A DNA stretch of 64,000 bases from NCBI RefSeq assembly GCF_009712225.1, contig NZ_WASP01000003.1, positions 1 to 64,000 on the forward strand. The letters are read 5' to 3'. This DNA comes from Desulfovibrio sp. GTDB lineage: Bacteria > Desulfobacterota > Desulfovibrionia > Desulfovibrionales > Desulfovibrionaceae. The translations under genes were made by a program, and so were the position numbers. The notes below the pieces were generated by a model. The model did not search any database and was not told where the DNA came from. It saw only the letters and a program-made list of their open reading frames with translations. This document shows positions 8,988-17,663 of the stretch, in pieces (the stretch's first letter is position 1; every line of letters begins with the position of its first letter).

Positions 8988-10523
8988 CTATTCGTGCCAG
9001 CCAAGAAACATCCTGTAGGCATCGTTGTTGGATTCTTCCACATGCGGGTAGCCCATGGCCTCAACACGCTTGAGAAAGTCCTCGAAGGCGGCCTTTTTTT
9101 CTTCCGGTGCTTCAAATCCCACCAGCACGCGGCCAAAGTCCGCACCATGGTAACGGTACTGGAATAGAGTGATGCTGAAATCCACCCGCATGGCATCCAT
9201 AAAATCAAGCAGCGCGCCGGGGCGTTCAGGGAAGGTAAAGCGCAGCAGGCGCTCATGCAGAATCTGGGGAGCGTTGCCGCCCACCAGATGGCGCACGTGC
9301 ACCTTGGCCAACTCGTTATCCGTCAGATCAATAGCCTCAAAACCCTTGCCGCGCAGCTCTTTGAGCACCTGAGCCACATCATCGCGCCCGTTGATCTTGA
9401 TACCCACCAGAACCCTGGCCTTGACCGGGTCGGAATAACGCGTGCACAGCTCGGTAATGTTGCGACTGCCAAACGAGGCGCACAACTGGCGGAAGCTGCC
9501 CACGGTTTCGGGAATGGTCACGGCTAGCAGGGCCTCTCGCTGGGCGCCGATTTCGGCTCGGTCAACCACGTGGCTCAAGCGGTCAAAGTTCATGTTTGCG
9601 CCGCTCACAATGGCCACAAGGGTGGCGTCCTGCAGACCACCCGCCTTGGCGTAGGCCCGCAGACCAGCCAGCGAAAGCGCGCCGGCAGGTTCGGCCACCA
9701 CCCGGGTGTCTTCAAAAATATCCTTGATGGCGCCGCAGATAGCGTCCGTCTCTACCGTGATGATGTCATCGAGCAAGTCACGGCACAGAACAAAAGTTTC
9801 CTCGCCCACAAGCTTTACGGCCACACCGTCGGCAAACAGGCCCACGTCGTGCATTTCCACGCGCTGACCAGCCATCACGGAACGCCGCATGGCGTCGGAA
9901 TCCACGGGTTCCACACCAATAACGCGAATCTCGGGACGCAGGTTCTTGATATATGCGGCAACGCCCGCTGCCATGCCGCCGCCGCCAATGGGCACAAACA
10001 CGGCGTGGATGTCACCGGGGTGCTGGCGCAAAATTTCCATGGCAATAGTGCCCTGCCCTGCGATGACGTCTGGGTCATCAAAGGGGGGGATGTACACGCA
10101 GCCGGTTTCCTGAATCAGGTCAAGGGTATGCTGCCAGGCATCACTGAACGATTCGCCCGAAAGCACCACCTGGCCGCCCAGCCTTTTTACCGCCTCAACC
10201 TTGATGGCGGGCGTGGTCACGGGCATGACGATGGTAGCCTCACACCCCAGCTTGCGCGCACCCAGGGCCACGCCCTGAGCATGATTGCCAGCCGAGGCGG
10301 TAATAATGCCCCTACGCAGTTCTTCCTTGGACAGGTGCGCCATCTTGTTGTAAGCGCCACGAATCTTGAAAGAAAAAACAGGCTGCAGGTCTTCGCGCTT
10401 GAGATAAATATTGTTGCCAGTGCGGCGCGAAAGACTTACCGCCTCGTCCAGTGGGGTTTCAACCGCCACGTCGTACACGCGGCTTAAAAGGATACGGTTC
10501 AGATATTCGCTGTGCTTGTCCAT
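8988..10523 (-). CDS. ilvA: Biosynthetic threonine ammonia-lyase
   Basis: PLP enzyme converting threonine to 2-oxobutyrate, the first step of isoleucine synthesis. The catalytic half contains the PLP lysine motif FSFKIRGAYNKM, the phosphate-binding SAGNHAQG and GGGGMAAG loops. The C-terminal portion (from about residue 330) holds two ACT-like regulatory domains, beginning ALLAVTIPETVGSFRQL and LLRFTFPERPGALLDFM, so this is the long, isoleucine-feedback type (511 residues) rather than the short catabolic TdcB. Convergent with the exported-protein gene. Confidence 0.96.
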   Translation of the reverse strand: MDKHSEYLNRILLSRVYDVAVETPLDEAVSLSRRTGNNIYLKREDLQPVFSFKIRGAYNKMAHLSKEELRRGIITASAGNHAQGVALGARKLGCEATIVMPVTTPAIKVEAVKRLGGQVVLSGESFSDAWQHTLDLIQETGCVYIPPFDDPDVIAGQGTIAMEILRQHPGDIHAVFVPIGGGGMAAGVAAYIKNLRPEIRVIGVEPVDSDAMRRSVMAGQRVEMHDVGLFADGVAVKLVGEETFVLCRDLLDDIITVETDAICGAIKDIFEDTRVVAEPAGALSLAGLRAYAKAGGLQDATLVAIVSGANMNFDRLSHVVDRAEIGAQREALLAVTIPETVGSFRQLCASFGSRNITELCTRYSDPVKARVLVGIKINGRDDVAQVLKELRGKGFEAIDLTDNELAKVHVRHLVGGNAPQILHERLLRFTFPERPGALLDFMDAMRVDFSITLFQYRYHGADFGRVLVGFEAPEEKKAAFEDFLKRVEAMGYPHVEESNNDAYRMFLGWHE

Positions 10524-10760
10524 GAGAATGTCCTTGCGAGGCTTCGCGCATGGCCGCCCTTGCGGTCTAAAAACGCATTTTTGTAAGGCCCATCTTTATA
10601 TACCCGCAATAAATGCTTCTCAAGTGCTTACTTTTCAAAAATCCCTGTGCGGCACAGGCAAAAATGCTTTGGCTGTTGGGTGCATACAACGCAAAACCAC
10701 ACTGGGGCAGGCCTGTTGCCGTATCTGTACAGCTAACCCCGGTTGCGCTATGCTTTGTCG

Positions 10761-11471
10761 ATGACCGAACTGACTTCCGAGTTTTCCGCATCCGAAACAC
10801 ATGGGCTGACCGAATACACGCCGCACATATCAGTGCGCGCGGCAGGTCGCATATGGCGGCTGTCCAGAGCAGCCGACCTGGAACAGCTGTGGGATGCCAT
10901 GACCGCCGCGCCCGACAATTTTGAAGACGAACGCCTGCCCTACTGGACAGAACTGTGGCCTTCAAGCGTGGCGCTGGCAGGCTGGCTGTCGCAGCAGCAG
11001 CAAGCCATATCGGGGCAGGCCTGCCTTGATCTCGGTTGCGGGCTGGGGCTTACCGCCATGGTGGGCCAGTGGCTTGGCGCCCAGGTGACAGCCATGGATT
11101 ACGAGGAAGACGCCCTGCATTTTGCCTACCGCAACGCAGGGCTCAACAACGTGTCGCAGCCGCTCTGGACAGTGATGGACTGGCGGCGTCCAGCCGTGCG
11201 GGCGCAGAGCATGCACCGCATCTGGGGCGGCGATATAATGTACGAAAAACGCTTTGTGGCCCCGGTGCTGCGTTTTCTCGACCATGCCCTGGCCTCCGAT
11301 GGCGCGGCATGGGTGGCGGAACCTGGCCGCTCGGTATACGATGCCTTTTTGCACGCGCTGCAAAGCGGCGGCTGGCAAGGCCGCCGGGTATACACCGAAA
11401 CGGTCGAGCCCCTTTACGCCCAGCCCGTGCCAGTTACAGTTCATGTTTGGGAAATCTGCCGCCGGGCCTGA
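10761..11471 (+). CDS. Class I SAM-dependent methyltransferase
   Basis: Seven-beta-strand methyltransferase of about 236 residues. Motif I is plain (LDLGCGLGLTAM, about residues 88-99), followed by the acidic motif II (AMDYEEDAL). The upstream LPYWTELWPSSVALAGWL resembles the ETFB-lysine/nicotinamide-N-methyltransferase-like (METTL20/NNT1) branch, many of which act on protein lysines. The long open frame starts with TTG at 10743; I prefer the ATG at 10761. It precedes nikR by 57 bases on the same strand. The substrate is unknown. Confidence 0.85.
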   Translation: MTELTSEFSASETHGLTEYTPHISVRAAGRIWRLSRAADLEQLWDAMTAAPDNFEDERLPYWTELWPSSVALAGWLSQQQQAISGQACLDLGCGLGLTAMVGQWLGAQVTAMDYEEDALHFAYRNAGLNNVSQPLWTVMDWRRPAVRAQSMHRIWGGDIMYEKRFVAPVLRFLDHALASDGAAWVAEPGRSVYDAFLHALQSGGWQGRRVYTETVEPLYAQPVPVTVHVWEICRRA

Positions 11472-11528
11472 CGGACGGTATTCTTCAACTACAGCACTGA
11501 GCCCCACCGGGGCAAAACGGAAAATACC

Positions 11529-11945
11529 ATGGGAAACCTGGCACGCTTTGGTGTTTCACTGGATGAGGACCTGCTGGAACCGTTTGACGAACTGTGCAAA
11601 CGCAAAAGCTACCCCAACCGTTCCGAAGCCATCCGCGACCTTATCCGCAAGGCGCTGGTGGAAGAACGCTGGAGCAACGACCCCTCGGGGGCGGGCACGC
11701 TCACCTTGGTGTACGACCACCACAAAAACGACCTGGCCCGCCGCCTCATGGCCATTCAGCACGATGACCACGACCTTATCGTCACCACGCTGCATGTGCA
11801 CCTTGACCACCACAACTGCCTTGAGGTTCTGGTTCTCAAGGGCGAGCCCGCGCGCCTGCGCGCCCTCGCCGACAAACTGATCTCATGCCGAGGCGTAAAG
11901 CACGGCACATTTACCGCCACCACCACAGGACAGGATTTGGCATAA
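11529..11945 (+). CDS. nikR: Nickel-responsive regulator NikR
   Basis: Tetrameric ribbon-helix-helix repressor that senses Ni(II). The N-terminal 45 residues form the DNA-binding ribbon ([17 protein letters not shown]) and [11 protein letters not shown]. The C-terminal ACT-like domain contains the nickel ligands in [20 protein letters not shown], with the two histidines of HVH and the cysteine of HNC. Length of 138 is typical. The stop overlaps the folE2 start (TAATG), so translation is coupled. Possible targets (nickel import or hydrogenase genes) are not in the window. Confidence 0.95.
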   Translation: MGNLARFGVSLDEDLLEPFDELCKRKSYPNRSEAIRDLIRKALVEERWSNDPSGAGTLTLVYDHHKNDLARRLMAIQHDDHDLIVTTLHVHLDHHNCLEVLVLKGEPARLRALADKLISCRGVKHGTFTATTTGQDLA

Positions 11946-12733
11946 TGGAAGACGTACAGAGCCACGCCCCGCAGGTTGCCCTGAATATCGACCGCGTGGG
12001 TGTTCGCGATCTCAAGCTGCCCCTGCTGGTGCGCGATCGCTGCCAGGGCAAGCAACAGACCGTGGCTACCGTAGACCTGGGGGTGGACTTGCCTTCCTCC
12101 TTCAAGGGCACGCATATGAGCCGCTTTGTTGAGGCTCTTGAGCAATGGAGTGATGAAATCAGCTACCAGTCGGTGCGACGGCTGCTGCTCAATATCAAGG
12201 AGCGGCTTGGCGCACGGCGTGCGTATGCCCGTTTTTGCTTTCCCTACTTTATTGTAAAAAACGCCCCCGCATCGGGAAGCCCCGCCACGGTTGCCTACGA
12301 ATGCCGTCTGACCGGCGAGCTGGACGACAAGGGCCAGTCGTTTATGCTTGAAACAGATGTGCCGGTGATGACTGTTTGCCCCTGCTCAAAGGCCATCAGC
12401 AAAGAAGGGGCGCACAGCCAGCGCGCCATGGTGCGCATGCGCCTGCGTATGCGTACTTTTTCGTGGCTTGAAGACTTTATTGATATTGCCGAAGAGTCCG
12501 GCTCATCTGCCGTCTACACCCTGCTGAAGCGCGAAGACGAAAAATTTGTAACCGAAACCGCATTTGCCCACCCCACCTTTGTGGAAGACGTGGTGCGCAA
12601 TGTGGCCCAGCGCCTGACGGCGCACGGTCAGGTTGAATGGTTTAGTGTTGAAGTAGAGAGCATGGAATCAATACATAACCACAATGCCTTTGCCCGCATA
12701 GAACGCGACCTTTCTGCTCGCGTAACAGCCTAA
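11945..12733 (+). CDS. folE2: GTP cyclohydrolase FolE2
   Basis: Type IB GTP cyclohydrolase, which opens GTP to dihydroneopterin triphosphate for folate and related pterins and does not need zinc. The 262 residues include the family signature [18 protein letters not shown] (catalytic cysteine region around residue 145) and the C-terminal [18 protein letters not shown]. The start is set at the ATG overlapping the nikR stop; a longer in-frame start at 11885 lies inside nikR and adds an Arg/His-rich stretch foreign to the family. Confidence 0.94.
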   Translation: MEDVQSHAPQVALNIDRVGVRDLKLPLLVRDRCQGKQQTVATVDLGVDLPSSFKGTHMSRFVEALEQWSDEISYQSVRRLLLNIKERLGARRAYARFCFPYFIVKNAPASGSPATVAYECRLTGELDDKGQSFMLETDVPVMTVCPCSKAISKEGAHSQRAMVRMRLRMRTFSWLEDFIDIAEESGSSAVYTLLKREDEKFVTETAFAHPTFVEDVVRNVAQRLTAHGQVEWFSVEVESMESIHNHNAFARIERDLSARVTA

Positions 12734-12882
12734 CCATCCGTATTTTCCTCACAAATACAAGCTGCGCTCACCCAAATAACATTTACGTTTTTGGGTGTTG
12801 CGCCGCATGTGCCCGCCAACCAAGGCAAAAAAAGTTTTTTGCATTCGGGTAATACTTATGCTAGTAATGCCGTAAGGTGTGA

Positions 12883-13284
12883 ATGATGAGTAGCAGCAAC
12901 AGCCTACAAATCGGCGCGTCAGCCCTGAATGCCTTTTCGTGGGGCACGGCTGTAACGGCGCATAATGTAGCCAACGTTAGCACGGCTGGTTTTGAGCCGC
13001 GTCGCGCTGTTTACTCCAACAACTCCAACAATCAGGGCGTCAGTTTTGACGCCGTACTCAAGGATGCTGGCTCTGCCGCTGTCCAGAACCCCGACTGGGC
13101 TGCCGCAAAGGCAGTCTATGATGTCACTTCAGGCCTTCCTCTTGAAGCATCCGCCCCCAGCGGAACGGATCTTTCGCGAGAATTCACCACGATGATCTCT
13201 ACCCAGCACGCCTATGAGGCTAACGCCCAGGTTGTTCGCACCAGTGATTCCATGCTGGGTACAATTTTAGACATCAAGGCCTGA
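12883..13284 (+). CDS. Flagellar rod-like protein (FlgC/FlgB type)
   Basis: Protein of 133 residues with both ends of the flagellar rod/hook family: an N-terminal segment (ASALNAFSWGTAVTAHNVAN followed by VSTAGF) matching the rod signature, and a C-terminal helix ending STQHAYEANAQVVRTSDSML that matches the FlgC/FlgG C-terminal domain. Its size fits FlgC or FlgB. It stands alone, not in a flagellar operon, so it may be a paralogue with a different role. Two adjacent ATGs (12883, 12886) are possible. A terminator follows. Confidence 0.75.
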   Translation: MMSSSNSLQIGASALNAFSWGTAVTAHNVANVSTAGFEPRRAVYSNNSNNQGVSFDAVLKDAGSAAVQNPDWAAAKAVYDVTSGLPLEASAPSGTDLSREFTTMISTQHAYEANAQVVRTSDSMLGTILDIKA

Positions 13285-13299
13285 CCAACTACAGACAAG

Positions 13300-13321
13300 C
13301 GGGATTATTCCCGTTTTTTTT
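13300..13321 (+). terminator. Intrinsic terminator after the rod-like gene
   Basis: A short GC hairpin (CGGGA / TCCCG) is followed directly by eight T residues, 15 bases past the stop codon. Confidence 0.85.
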
Positions 13322-13370
13322 GCGTGACCCGCCGTGGCCTTTGCTGCGGCGCAACCCACACGGAGTGCCG

Positions 13371-14540
13371 ATGGGTAAATATCTGAAACTGTGTGTGCTG
13401 GCTCTTGTTTGTTCCATGGCATTTGGCTGCGCATCTAAAGGCGGCTATCAGAATGACCCATACAGCACACAGGCAGAACAGCGCTTTCGCCGATCTTACG
13501 AAGCAGCCTTTGATAATAACGAGCAGCAGGGCAACCAGCAGCTTTTGCGCAAGGCCAGGTCGGCAATCGGCACCCCATATGTGCCGGGAGGCATGTCTCC
13601 CGGCGGGTTTGACTGCTCCGGCTTTGTGTGCTGGGCTTACAAAAGCGTTGGCGTAAATCTGCCCCGCACAGCCCGCGAGCAGTCTGTAGTAGGCAAACGC
13701 ATCAATAATGTTGAAGACATGCAGGTTGGCGACATCGTTGCCTTCCGGCATCCCCGCCGGGGTTATCACACCGGCATCTATGTGGGCGATGGCAAATTCA
13801 TCCACAGCCCGCACCGCCGCACCACCGTGCGCATCAATTCTCTGGACGATCCCTATTTTAAAGGCACGTTTCTTGGAGCCCGCCGCATAAAAACGGACGG
13901 CTCGGAAAATCTTGTTGCCGAAGCGGAAAGCCGTCTCAACGACTACGCCGAGGAAAAGGCCGTGCGCGATATATATCGCAGCCACAAGCCTACCCGCAGC
14001 ATGGCCGCCAACGACGACCACAGCAAAAAGAACAGCAAGGATAAAGACAAGGATCGTTCCAAGGACAAAGACAAGGACCGCTCCAAATCTCGCGACAAAT
14101 TTGTAGAAGTGGCCAGCCTGGACAAGAAGAACAGCTCCACCCGCAAGATTGAAGTGGAAAAGGCCGACAAGTCGGACAAATCCTCTGCCAAGTCTTCTTC
14201 CAAATCTGCCACCAAGGAAGACAAGTCGGACAAAAAGAGCAATTCCAGCTCCTCCAAGTCCGGAACTTCCAAGCAGGAAGCCGCCAAGTCGGAGCACAAG
14301 AGCGAGAACCGCAAGTCTGAATCGGCCAAGTCTGACACGCGCAAGAGCGAAAGCCACAAGTCGGAAGCTGCCAAGGGCGACAGCAAGTCCGGGTCTTCCA
14401 AGTCCAGCGCGTCCAAGAGCGAACCTTCCAAGGGAGAATCGGCCAAAAAGGAAAAGTCTGATTCCGACAAGGTCGCTTCCAAGTCTGACAGCAGCAAAAC
14501 CAAAAAAGCTCCCGAGAAAAAGCGGGATAACAATTCGTAG
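13371..14540 (+). CDS. NlpC/P60 lipoprotein with Lys/Ser-rich tail
   Basis: Secreted peptidoglycan peptidase of 389 residues. It begins with a lipoprotein signal ending in the lipobox SMAFGC (cysteine near residue 20). The NlpC/P60 domain (about residues 55-170) shows the catalytic cysteine in FDCSGFVCWAYK and the histidine in GYHTGIYVGDGKFIHS. From about residue 215 to the end the sequence is low-complexity, made of repeated KDKD, KSE and SSKS units: highly charged and probably disordered, perhaps a wall- or polyanion-binding tail. The start at 13371 follows GGAG and gives a proper signal peptide; the longer frame does not. Confidence 0.92.
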   Translation: MGKYLKLCVLALVCSMAFGCASKGGYQNDPYSTQAEQRFRRSYEAAFDNNEQQGNQQLLRKARSAIGTPYVPGGMSPGGFDCSGFVCWAYKSVGVNLPRTAREQSVVGKRINNVEDMQVGDIVAFRHPRRGYHTGIYVGDGKFIHSPHRRTTVRINSLDDPYFKGTFLGARRIKTDGSENLVAEAESRLNDYAEEKAVRDIYRSHKPTRSMAANDDHSKKNSKDKDKDRSKDKDKDRSKSRDKFVEVASLDKKNSSTRKIEVEKADKSDKSSAKSSSKSATKEDKSDKKSNSSSSKSGTSKQEAAKSEHKSENRKSESAKSDTRKSESHKSEAAKGDSKSGSSKSSASKSEPSKGESAKKEKSDSDKVASKSDSSKTKKAPEKKRDNNS

Positions 14541-14548
14541 GATCTGCA

Positions 14549-15061
14549 ATGCTTCCCAATATTTCACCCGCAGAGGCACAAAAGATGCTGCGGGACAACA
14601 AGGCGCGCCTTGTTGACGTGCGCGAAGCAGACGAGCTTGCCGCCGTGCGCATTGCTGGCGCAGAAGCTGCTCCGCTTTCAGTTATTTCGTGGATGAACCT
14701 TGCCCCCGCCACAGCGGAGCTTCCCATTATCTTTACCTGCAATTCCGGCAACCGCACCACCAAGAACAGCGACCTGCTGCATAAGCTGGCCTCTGGCCCA
14801 GCATGGCAGATGGAAGGTGGCGTTAGCGCCTGGGCCAAACAGGGCTTGCCTGTGGAAAACACACAGCAGCCGCTACCCATCTTTCGCCAGATCCAGATCG
14901 GCGCTGGCAGCCTGGTACTTGCTGGCCTGCTGGGCTCCCTTGCATGGCCCTCCATGATCTGGCTCTCGGCCTTCGTGGGTGCAGGGCTGATATTTGCAGG
15001 CGTAACGGGTTTTTGCGGCTTGGGGCTGCTGCTGGCAGCCATGCCCTGGAATAAAAAATAG
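14549..15061 (+). CDS. Rhodanese with C-terminal membrane domain
   Basis: Protein of 170 residues: a single rhodanese domain (about 1-105) with the active-site loop cysteine in FTCNSGNRT and the entry motif RLVDVREADE, followed by a two-helix membrane region (about 115-168) of the DUF2892/YgaP type. Such fusions move sulfane sulfur at the inner face of the membrane. It begins eight bases after the NlpC/P60 stop and ends four bases before gluQ, suggesting one transcript. Confidence 0.9.
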   Translation: MLPNISPAEAQKMLRDNKARLVDVREADELAAVRIAGAEAAPLSVISWMNLAPATAELPIIFTCNSGNRTTKNSDLLHKLASGPAWQMEGGVSAWAKQGLPVENTQQPLPIFRQIQIGAGSLVLAGLLGSLAWPSMIWLSAFVGAGLIFAGVTGFCGLGLLLAAMPWNKK

Positions 15062-15065
15062 AGAT

Positions 15066-16058
15066 ATGAACGCCGCGTTGGCTCTTCGCGGCAGGTTGGC
15101 TCCCAGCCCTACCGGTTACGCGCACCTCGGCAATGCCTGGGCTTTTTTGCTGGCCTGGCTGGCGGCCCGCAGTGCAGCCGGGCAGGTTGTGCTGCGCATT
15201 GAGGACATCGATCCGCAAAGGTCACGGCCAGAATACACGGCGGCCCTCATTGAAGACCTCACGTGGCTTGGCCTGGACTGGGACTTAGGCCCGGACAAGC
15301 CGGAGGATGCGGCCAGCGACGCCATGGGGCCCTTTGAGCAAAGCCGTAGGGGCGATCATTACGCGGCGGCCATTGCGCAGCTTGAGCGCGCGGGCCTGAC
15401 CTATCCTTGTTTTTGCACCCGCAAGGAACTGCGCAGCCTGGCTGGCGCGCCACACGTGGATGACGCCGGTGCACCCTACCCCGGAACCTGTCGTAACCTT
15501 ACCCCCACCCAGCGGGAGGCACAGCTTGTAGCTGGCCGCCGCCCGTGCCTGCGACTGAGCTGCCCCGACGGGTTGATAAATTTCACAGATATGGTGCTTG
15601 GGCCGCAATCGTACACGCTGGCAGACTGCGGGGGCGACTTTGCCCTGCGCCGCTCTGACGGTGTGGTAGCCTATCAATTGGCTGTGGCGGTTGACGATGC
15701 CCTCATGGGGATAAACCAGGTTGTACGCGGGCGTGACATTCTCATTTCCACGCCCCGACAGATTGCTCTTCTAAGACTCCTGGGCTATGGTGCTCCCGCT
15801 TATGCGCATGTGCCCCTGTTGCTGGATGCCGAAGGGCAGCGGCTTGCCAAAAGGCATCAGAGCCTCGCGCTGCGCTCCCTGCGCCAGATGGGCGCAGACC
15901 CCCGCCGCATAACTGGCCTCTTGGGATCATTGGCAGGATGCAATCCTGGCGGCAGGGCTGCCAGCCCAGCAGAACTTTTGCCGCACTTTTCGCTTCTGCG
16001 TCTTCCCGCTGAAGACATTCGCATTGAAGACGAAGCACTGCGCGCACTTGTGGCCTGA
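15066..16058 (+). CDS. gluQ: Glutamyl-Q tRNA(Asp) synthetase
   Basis: Truncated glutamyl-tRNA synthetase paralogue that attaches glutamate to queuosine in tRNA(Asp). The class I signature is APSPTGYAHLGNA (HIGH-like) and the KMSKS equivalent is RLAKRHQS. Zinc ligands appear in CFCTRKEL and PYPGTCR. At 330 residues it lacks the anticodon-binding domain of a full GluRS, which separates it from gltX. It is tightly packed behind the rhodanese gene. Confidence 0.93.
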   Translation: MNAALALRGRLAPSPTGYAHLGNAWAFLLAWLAARSAAGQVVLRIEDIDPQRSRPEYTAALIEDLTWLGLDWDLGPDKPEDAASDAMGPFEQSRRGDHYAAAIAQLERAGLTYPCFCTRKELRSLAGAPHVDDAGAPYPGTCRNLTPTQREAQLVAGRRPCLRLSCPDGLINFTDMVLGPQSYTLADCGGDFALRRSDGVVAYQLAVAVDDALMGINQVVRGRDILISTPRQIALLRLLGYGAPAYAHVPLLLDAEGQRLAKRHQSLALRSLRQMGADPRRITGLLGSLAGCNPGGRAASPAELLPHFSLLRLPAEDIRIEDEALRALVA

Positions 16059-16102
16059 TGGCCATTTGATACAAACACCGCTCATGCAGACAGAGGATGT
16101 TT

Positions 16103-16483
16103 ATGACCATGCAAGATCTGGATCAAAGCTTTCTGGACAGGATTTTTCCATCTAGCCGCGCAGACGATTTTTTTGACGCGCTTTTCGGCGGCGCTGAAGA
16201 AGGCGCTTACGACATCGGGCTTGTGTGCCGTGGCGTCGAGCCGCAAAAGGTCAAGCTGGCCTTTGAACTGCGCCAGCGCCCAGGCAAATGTCTGGCCTGC
16301 AACCTTACCTACGGCCTGCCCCAGGTTTTTCAGCGCCACCCCATTCTCAATGTGGGGGGCGTTGCCCGTGATGTGGCAGCCCAGCTCGGCTGGCCCGCAG
16401 AAGCCACCAAATGGAAGCTCGGCCATACCGAAGAGGTCAACCGCGAGCTGCACGTCATTCCCCTTGTGGTTGAATGCGTTTAG
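16103..16483 (+). CDS. Conserved hypothetical protein
   Basis: Acidic soluble protein of 126 residues; I do not recognise a named family. Notable features are an N-terminal DQSFLDRIFPSSRADDFFDALFG and two cysteines in KCLACNL. It has no signal peptide or membrane segment. The ATG at 16103 is preferred over 16097 because the AGAGG ribosome binding site is then six bases away instead of immediately adjacent. It is the last core-type gene before the tRNA-Thr integration site. Confidence 0.75.
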   Translation: MTMQDLDQSFLDRIFPSSRADDFFDALFGGAEEGAYDIGLVCRGVEPQKVKLAFELRQRPGKCLACNLTYGLPQVFQRHPILNVGGVARDVAAQLGWPAEATKWKLGHTEEVNRELHVIPLVVECV

Positions 16484-16541
16484 CTCCATCTGATTCTATT
16501 CGCTTGACAACCGCCTGTTTTTCAGGCAATTGATCTCGGTT

Positions 16542-16580
16542 GCCAGCTTAGCTCAGTTGGTAGAGCAGCTGATTCGTAAT
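16542..16580 (+). repeat. Partial tRNA-Thr copy (5' half)
   Basis: Thirty-nine bases identical, but for one base in the D-loop (G at 16556 against C at 16671), to the 5' half of the complete tRNA-Thr 115 bases downstream. It ends inside the anticodon arm after GTAAT and then diverges. A TTGACA box at 16504-16509 precedes it. This is best read as an attachment-site scar; it cannot itself form a tRNA. Confidence 0.85.
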
Positions 16581-16656
16581 AGACCAGCTTGTCAACTGGC
16601 TAAAAGTAGAAAGTCACAGTAAAAGTGACGAAAAAAGTTTTACAAAACAGGTATTT

Positions 16657-16732
16657 GCCAGCTTAGCTCACTTGGTAGAGCAGCTGATTCGTAATCAGCA
16701 GGTAGCGAGTTCAATTCTCGCAGCTGGCTCCA
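16657..16732 (+). tRNA. tRNA-Thr (anticodon CGT)
   Basis: A complete 76-base cloverleaf. The acceptor arms GCCAGCT / AGCTGGC pair, the anticodon arm is CTGAT-TCGTAAT-CAG with anticodon CGT (reads ACG, threonine), the T arm contains GTTCAATTC, and CCA is encoded. The D-loop has CACTTGG where most tRNAs have CAGTTGG; the upstream partial copy keeps the usual base. A strong terminator follows. Confidence 0.93.
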
Positions 16733-16740
16733 TAAATTAC

Positions 16741-16780
16741 AGGGGTTTAGGTGCAAAAAAGGCACTTAAACCCCTGTTTT
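16741..16780 (+). terminator. Terminator downstream of tRNA-Thr
   Basis: A near-perfect long stem (AGGGGTTTAGGTGC with GCACTTAAACCCCT) closed by an A-rich loop is followed by TTTT. Confidence 0.85.
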
Positions 16781-16803
16781 GCGTCCAAAGGGCTTTTCTA
16801 GCC

Positions 16804-16852
16804 TATTTAGAGCATGACAGCGGAATCGCTTTTCGAGCGTATTTAGAGCATG
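16804..16852 (+). repeat. Two direct repeats upstream of repA
   Basis: The 13-base unit TATTTAGAGCATG occurs at 16804-16816 and again at 16840-16852, a 36-base period, just upstream of the replication-initiator gene. Two copies are too few to call iterons with confidence; binding by the initiator is inference. Confidence 0.4.
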
Positions 16853-16883
16853 TCCGGGTTTTCTCCCCGTACGGGGTGGAAAT

Positions 16884-17663
16884 ATGACCGGCAACCGTTG
16901 CGGGCATGACCCAAAGCACCCCAGGCTTTCCCCAGCCAAACCTATCCGAAAAGGCAAAGGCGGTTTGCCGCGTATCCTGTCACTGGCCGCAGAGAGGGCC
17001 AAGGCGTGGTACTACCATCCTAAGAAGTGCAAGCTGCTCCAATCCCACCCACACCGAAAAACACGCTCAGAACGGCGTGAGGCGTGTCAGATTGTCATTG
17101 AGACTATCTTGTCCCACCTTGACCTTGCTTCGCTCTGCGTGGGCACGCCTACGCTTGAAAATGGCTTCATTGACATTGATATGCGAACCATCGTCCGGGA
17201 TTCTGGTATGGGCCAGCGCCGATGTGAACGGGCTATTGCCCTGCTGAAAGAAGCGGATTTTATGAAGGTGCAGCAACCCCGCGTTGTTAATGACCAAGGT
17301 GACTATGTGGGCCTCCGGGCAATCCGAGTTGTGACCACGCTCTTTTTTGAATTTCTGAACCTTGGGCCGATGCTCCAGAGAGAACGTGCCAGAGCCACAG
17401 AGAGGCTCCAACGCCGGGCCAGAAAAGCCCAACGCAAACTGACCGACTTCATGCGCCGAGGGACCAAAGGACTTCGCATTTCATTTGGATGGAAGTCCCG
17501 CCCTTCGCAAGCCGATATGGAAAAGCACCAGGAAGAAACCCATCGCTGGAACATAGCGTGCGCCAAATATATGATCGCTGGCCTTGCCCCAGACGAATGC
17601 CGACGACGAACAAATGTGGAACTCGGATTGCCAACCGACTACAGCCCCAGCAGATACGAATAG
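16884..17663 (+). CDS. RepA-like replication initiator (IncFII type)
   Basis: Basic protein of 259 residues resembling plasmid RepA of the IncFII/RepA_IncFII family. The similarity is in a winged-helix-like segment (GFIDIDMRTIVRDSGMGQ, then RRCERAIALLKEADFM), followed by VVTTLFFEFLNL and a long Arg-rich helix (RERARATERLQRRARKAQRK) as in IncFII initiators. A GGGTGGA ribosome binding site precedes the ATG. It sits directly beside the tRNA-Thr scar, so the element may replicate as a plasmid when excised. The call rests on motif memory, not a search. Confidence 0.6.
   Translation: MTGNRCGHDPKHPRLSPAKPIRKGKGGLPRILSLAAERAKAWYYHPKKCKLLQSHPHRKTRSERREACQIVIETILSHLDLASLCVGTPTLENGFIDIDMRTIVRDSGMGQRRCERAIALLKEADFMKVQQPRVVNDQGDYVGLRAIRVVTTLFFEFLNLGPMLQRERARATERLQRRARKAQRKLTDFMRRGTKGLRISFGWKSRPSQADMEKHQEETHRWNIACAKYMIAGLAPDECRRRTNVELGLPTDYSPSRYE

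Noticed and set aside
9570..10487. 305-codon plus-strand frame antisense to ilvA
   Set aside because: Shadow of a GC-rich gene; ilvA has complete PLP and ACT motifs and this frame has none.
13943..14533. 196-codon minus-strand frame rich in Leu/Ser/Asp
   Set aside because: It is the reverse of the Lys/Ser-rich tail of the NlpC/P60 lipoprotein; low complexity keeps the opposite frame open.
16501..16540. Promoter of tRNA-Thr
   Set aside because: TTGACA at 16504-16509 is good, but the hexamer 17 bases on (CAATTG) is a poor -10, so it was not listed separately.
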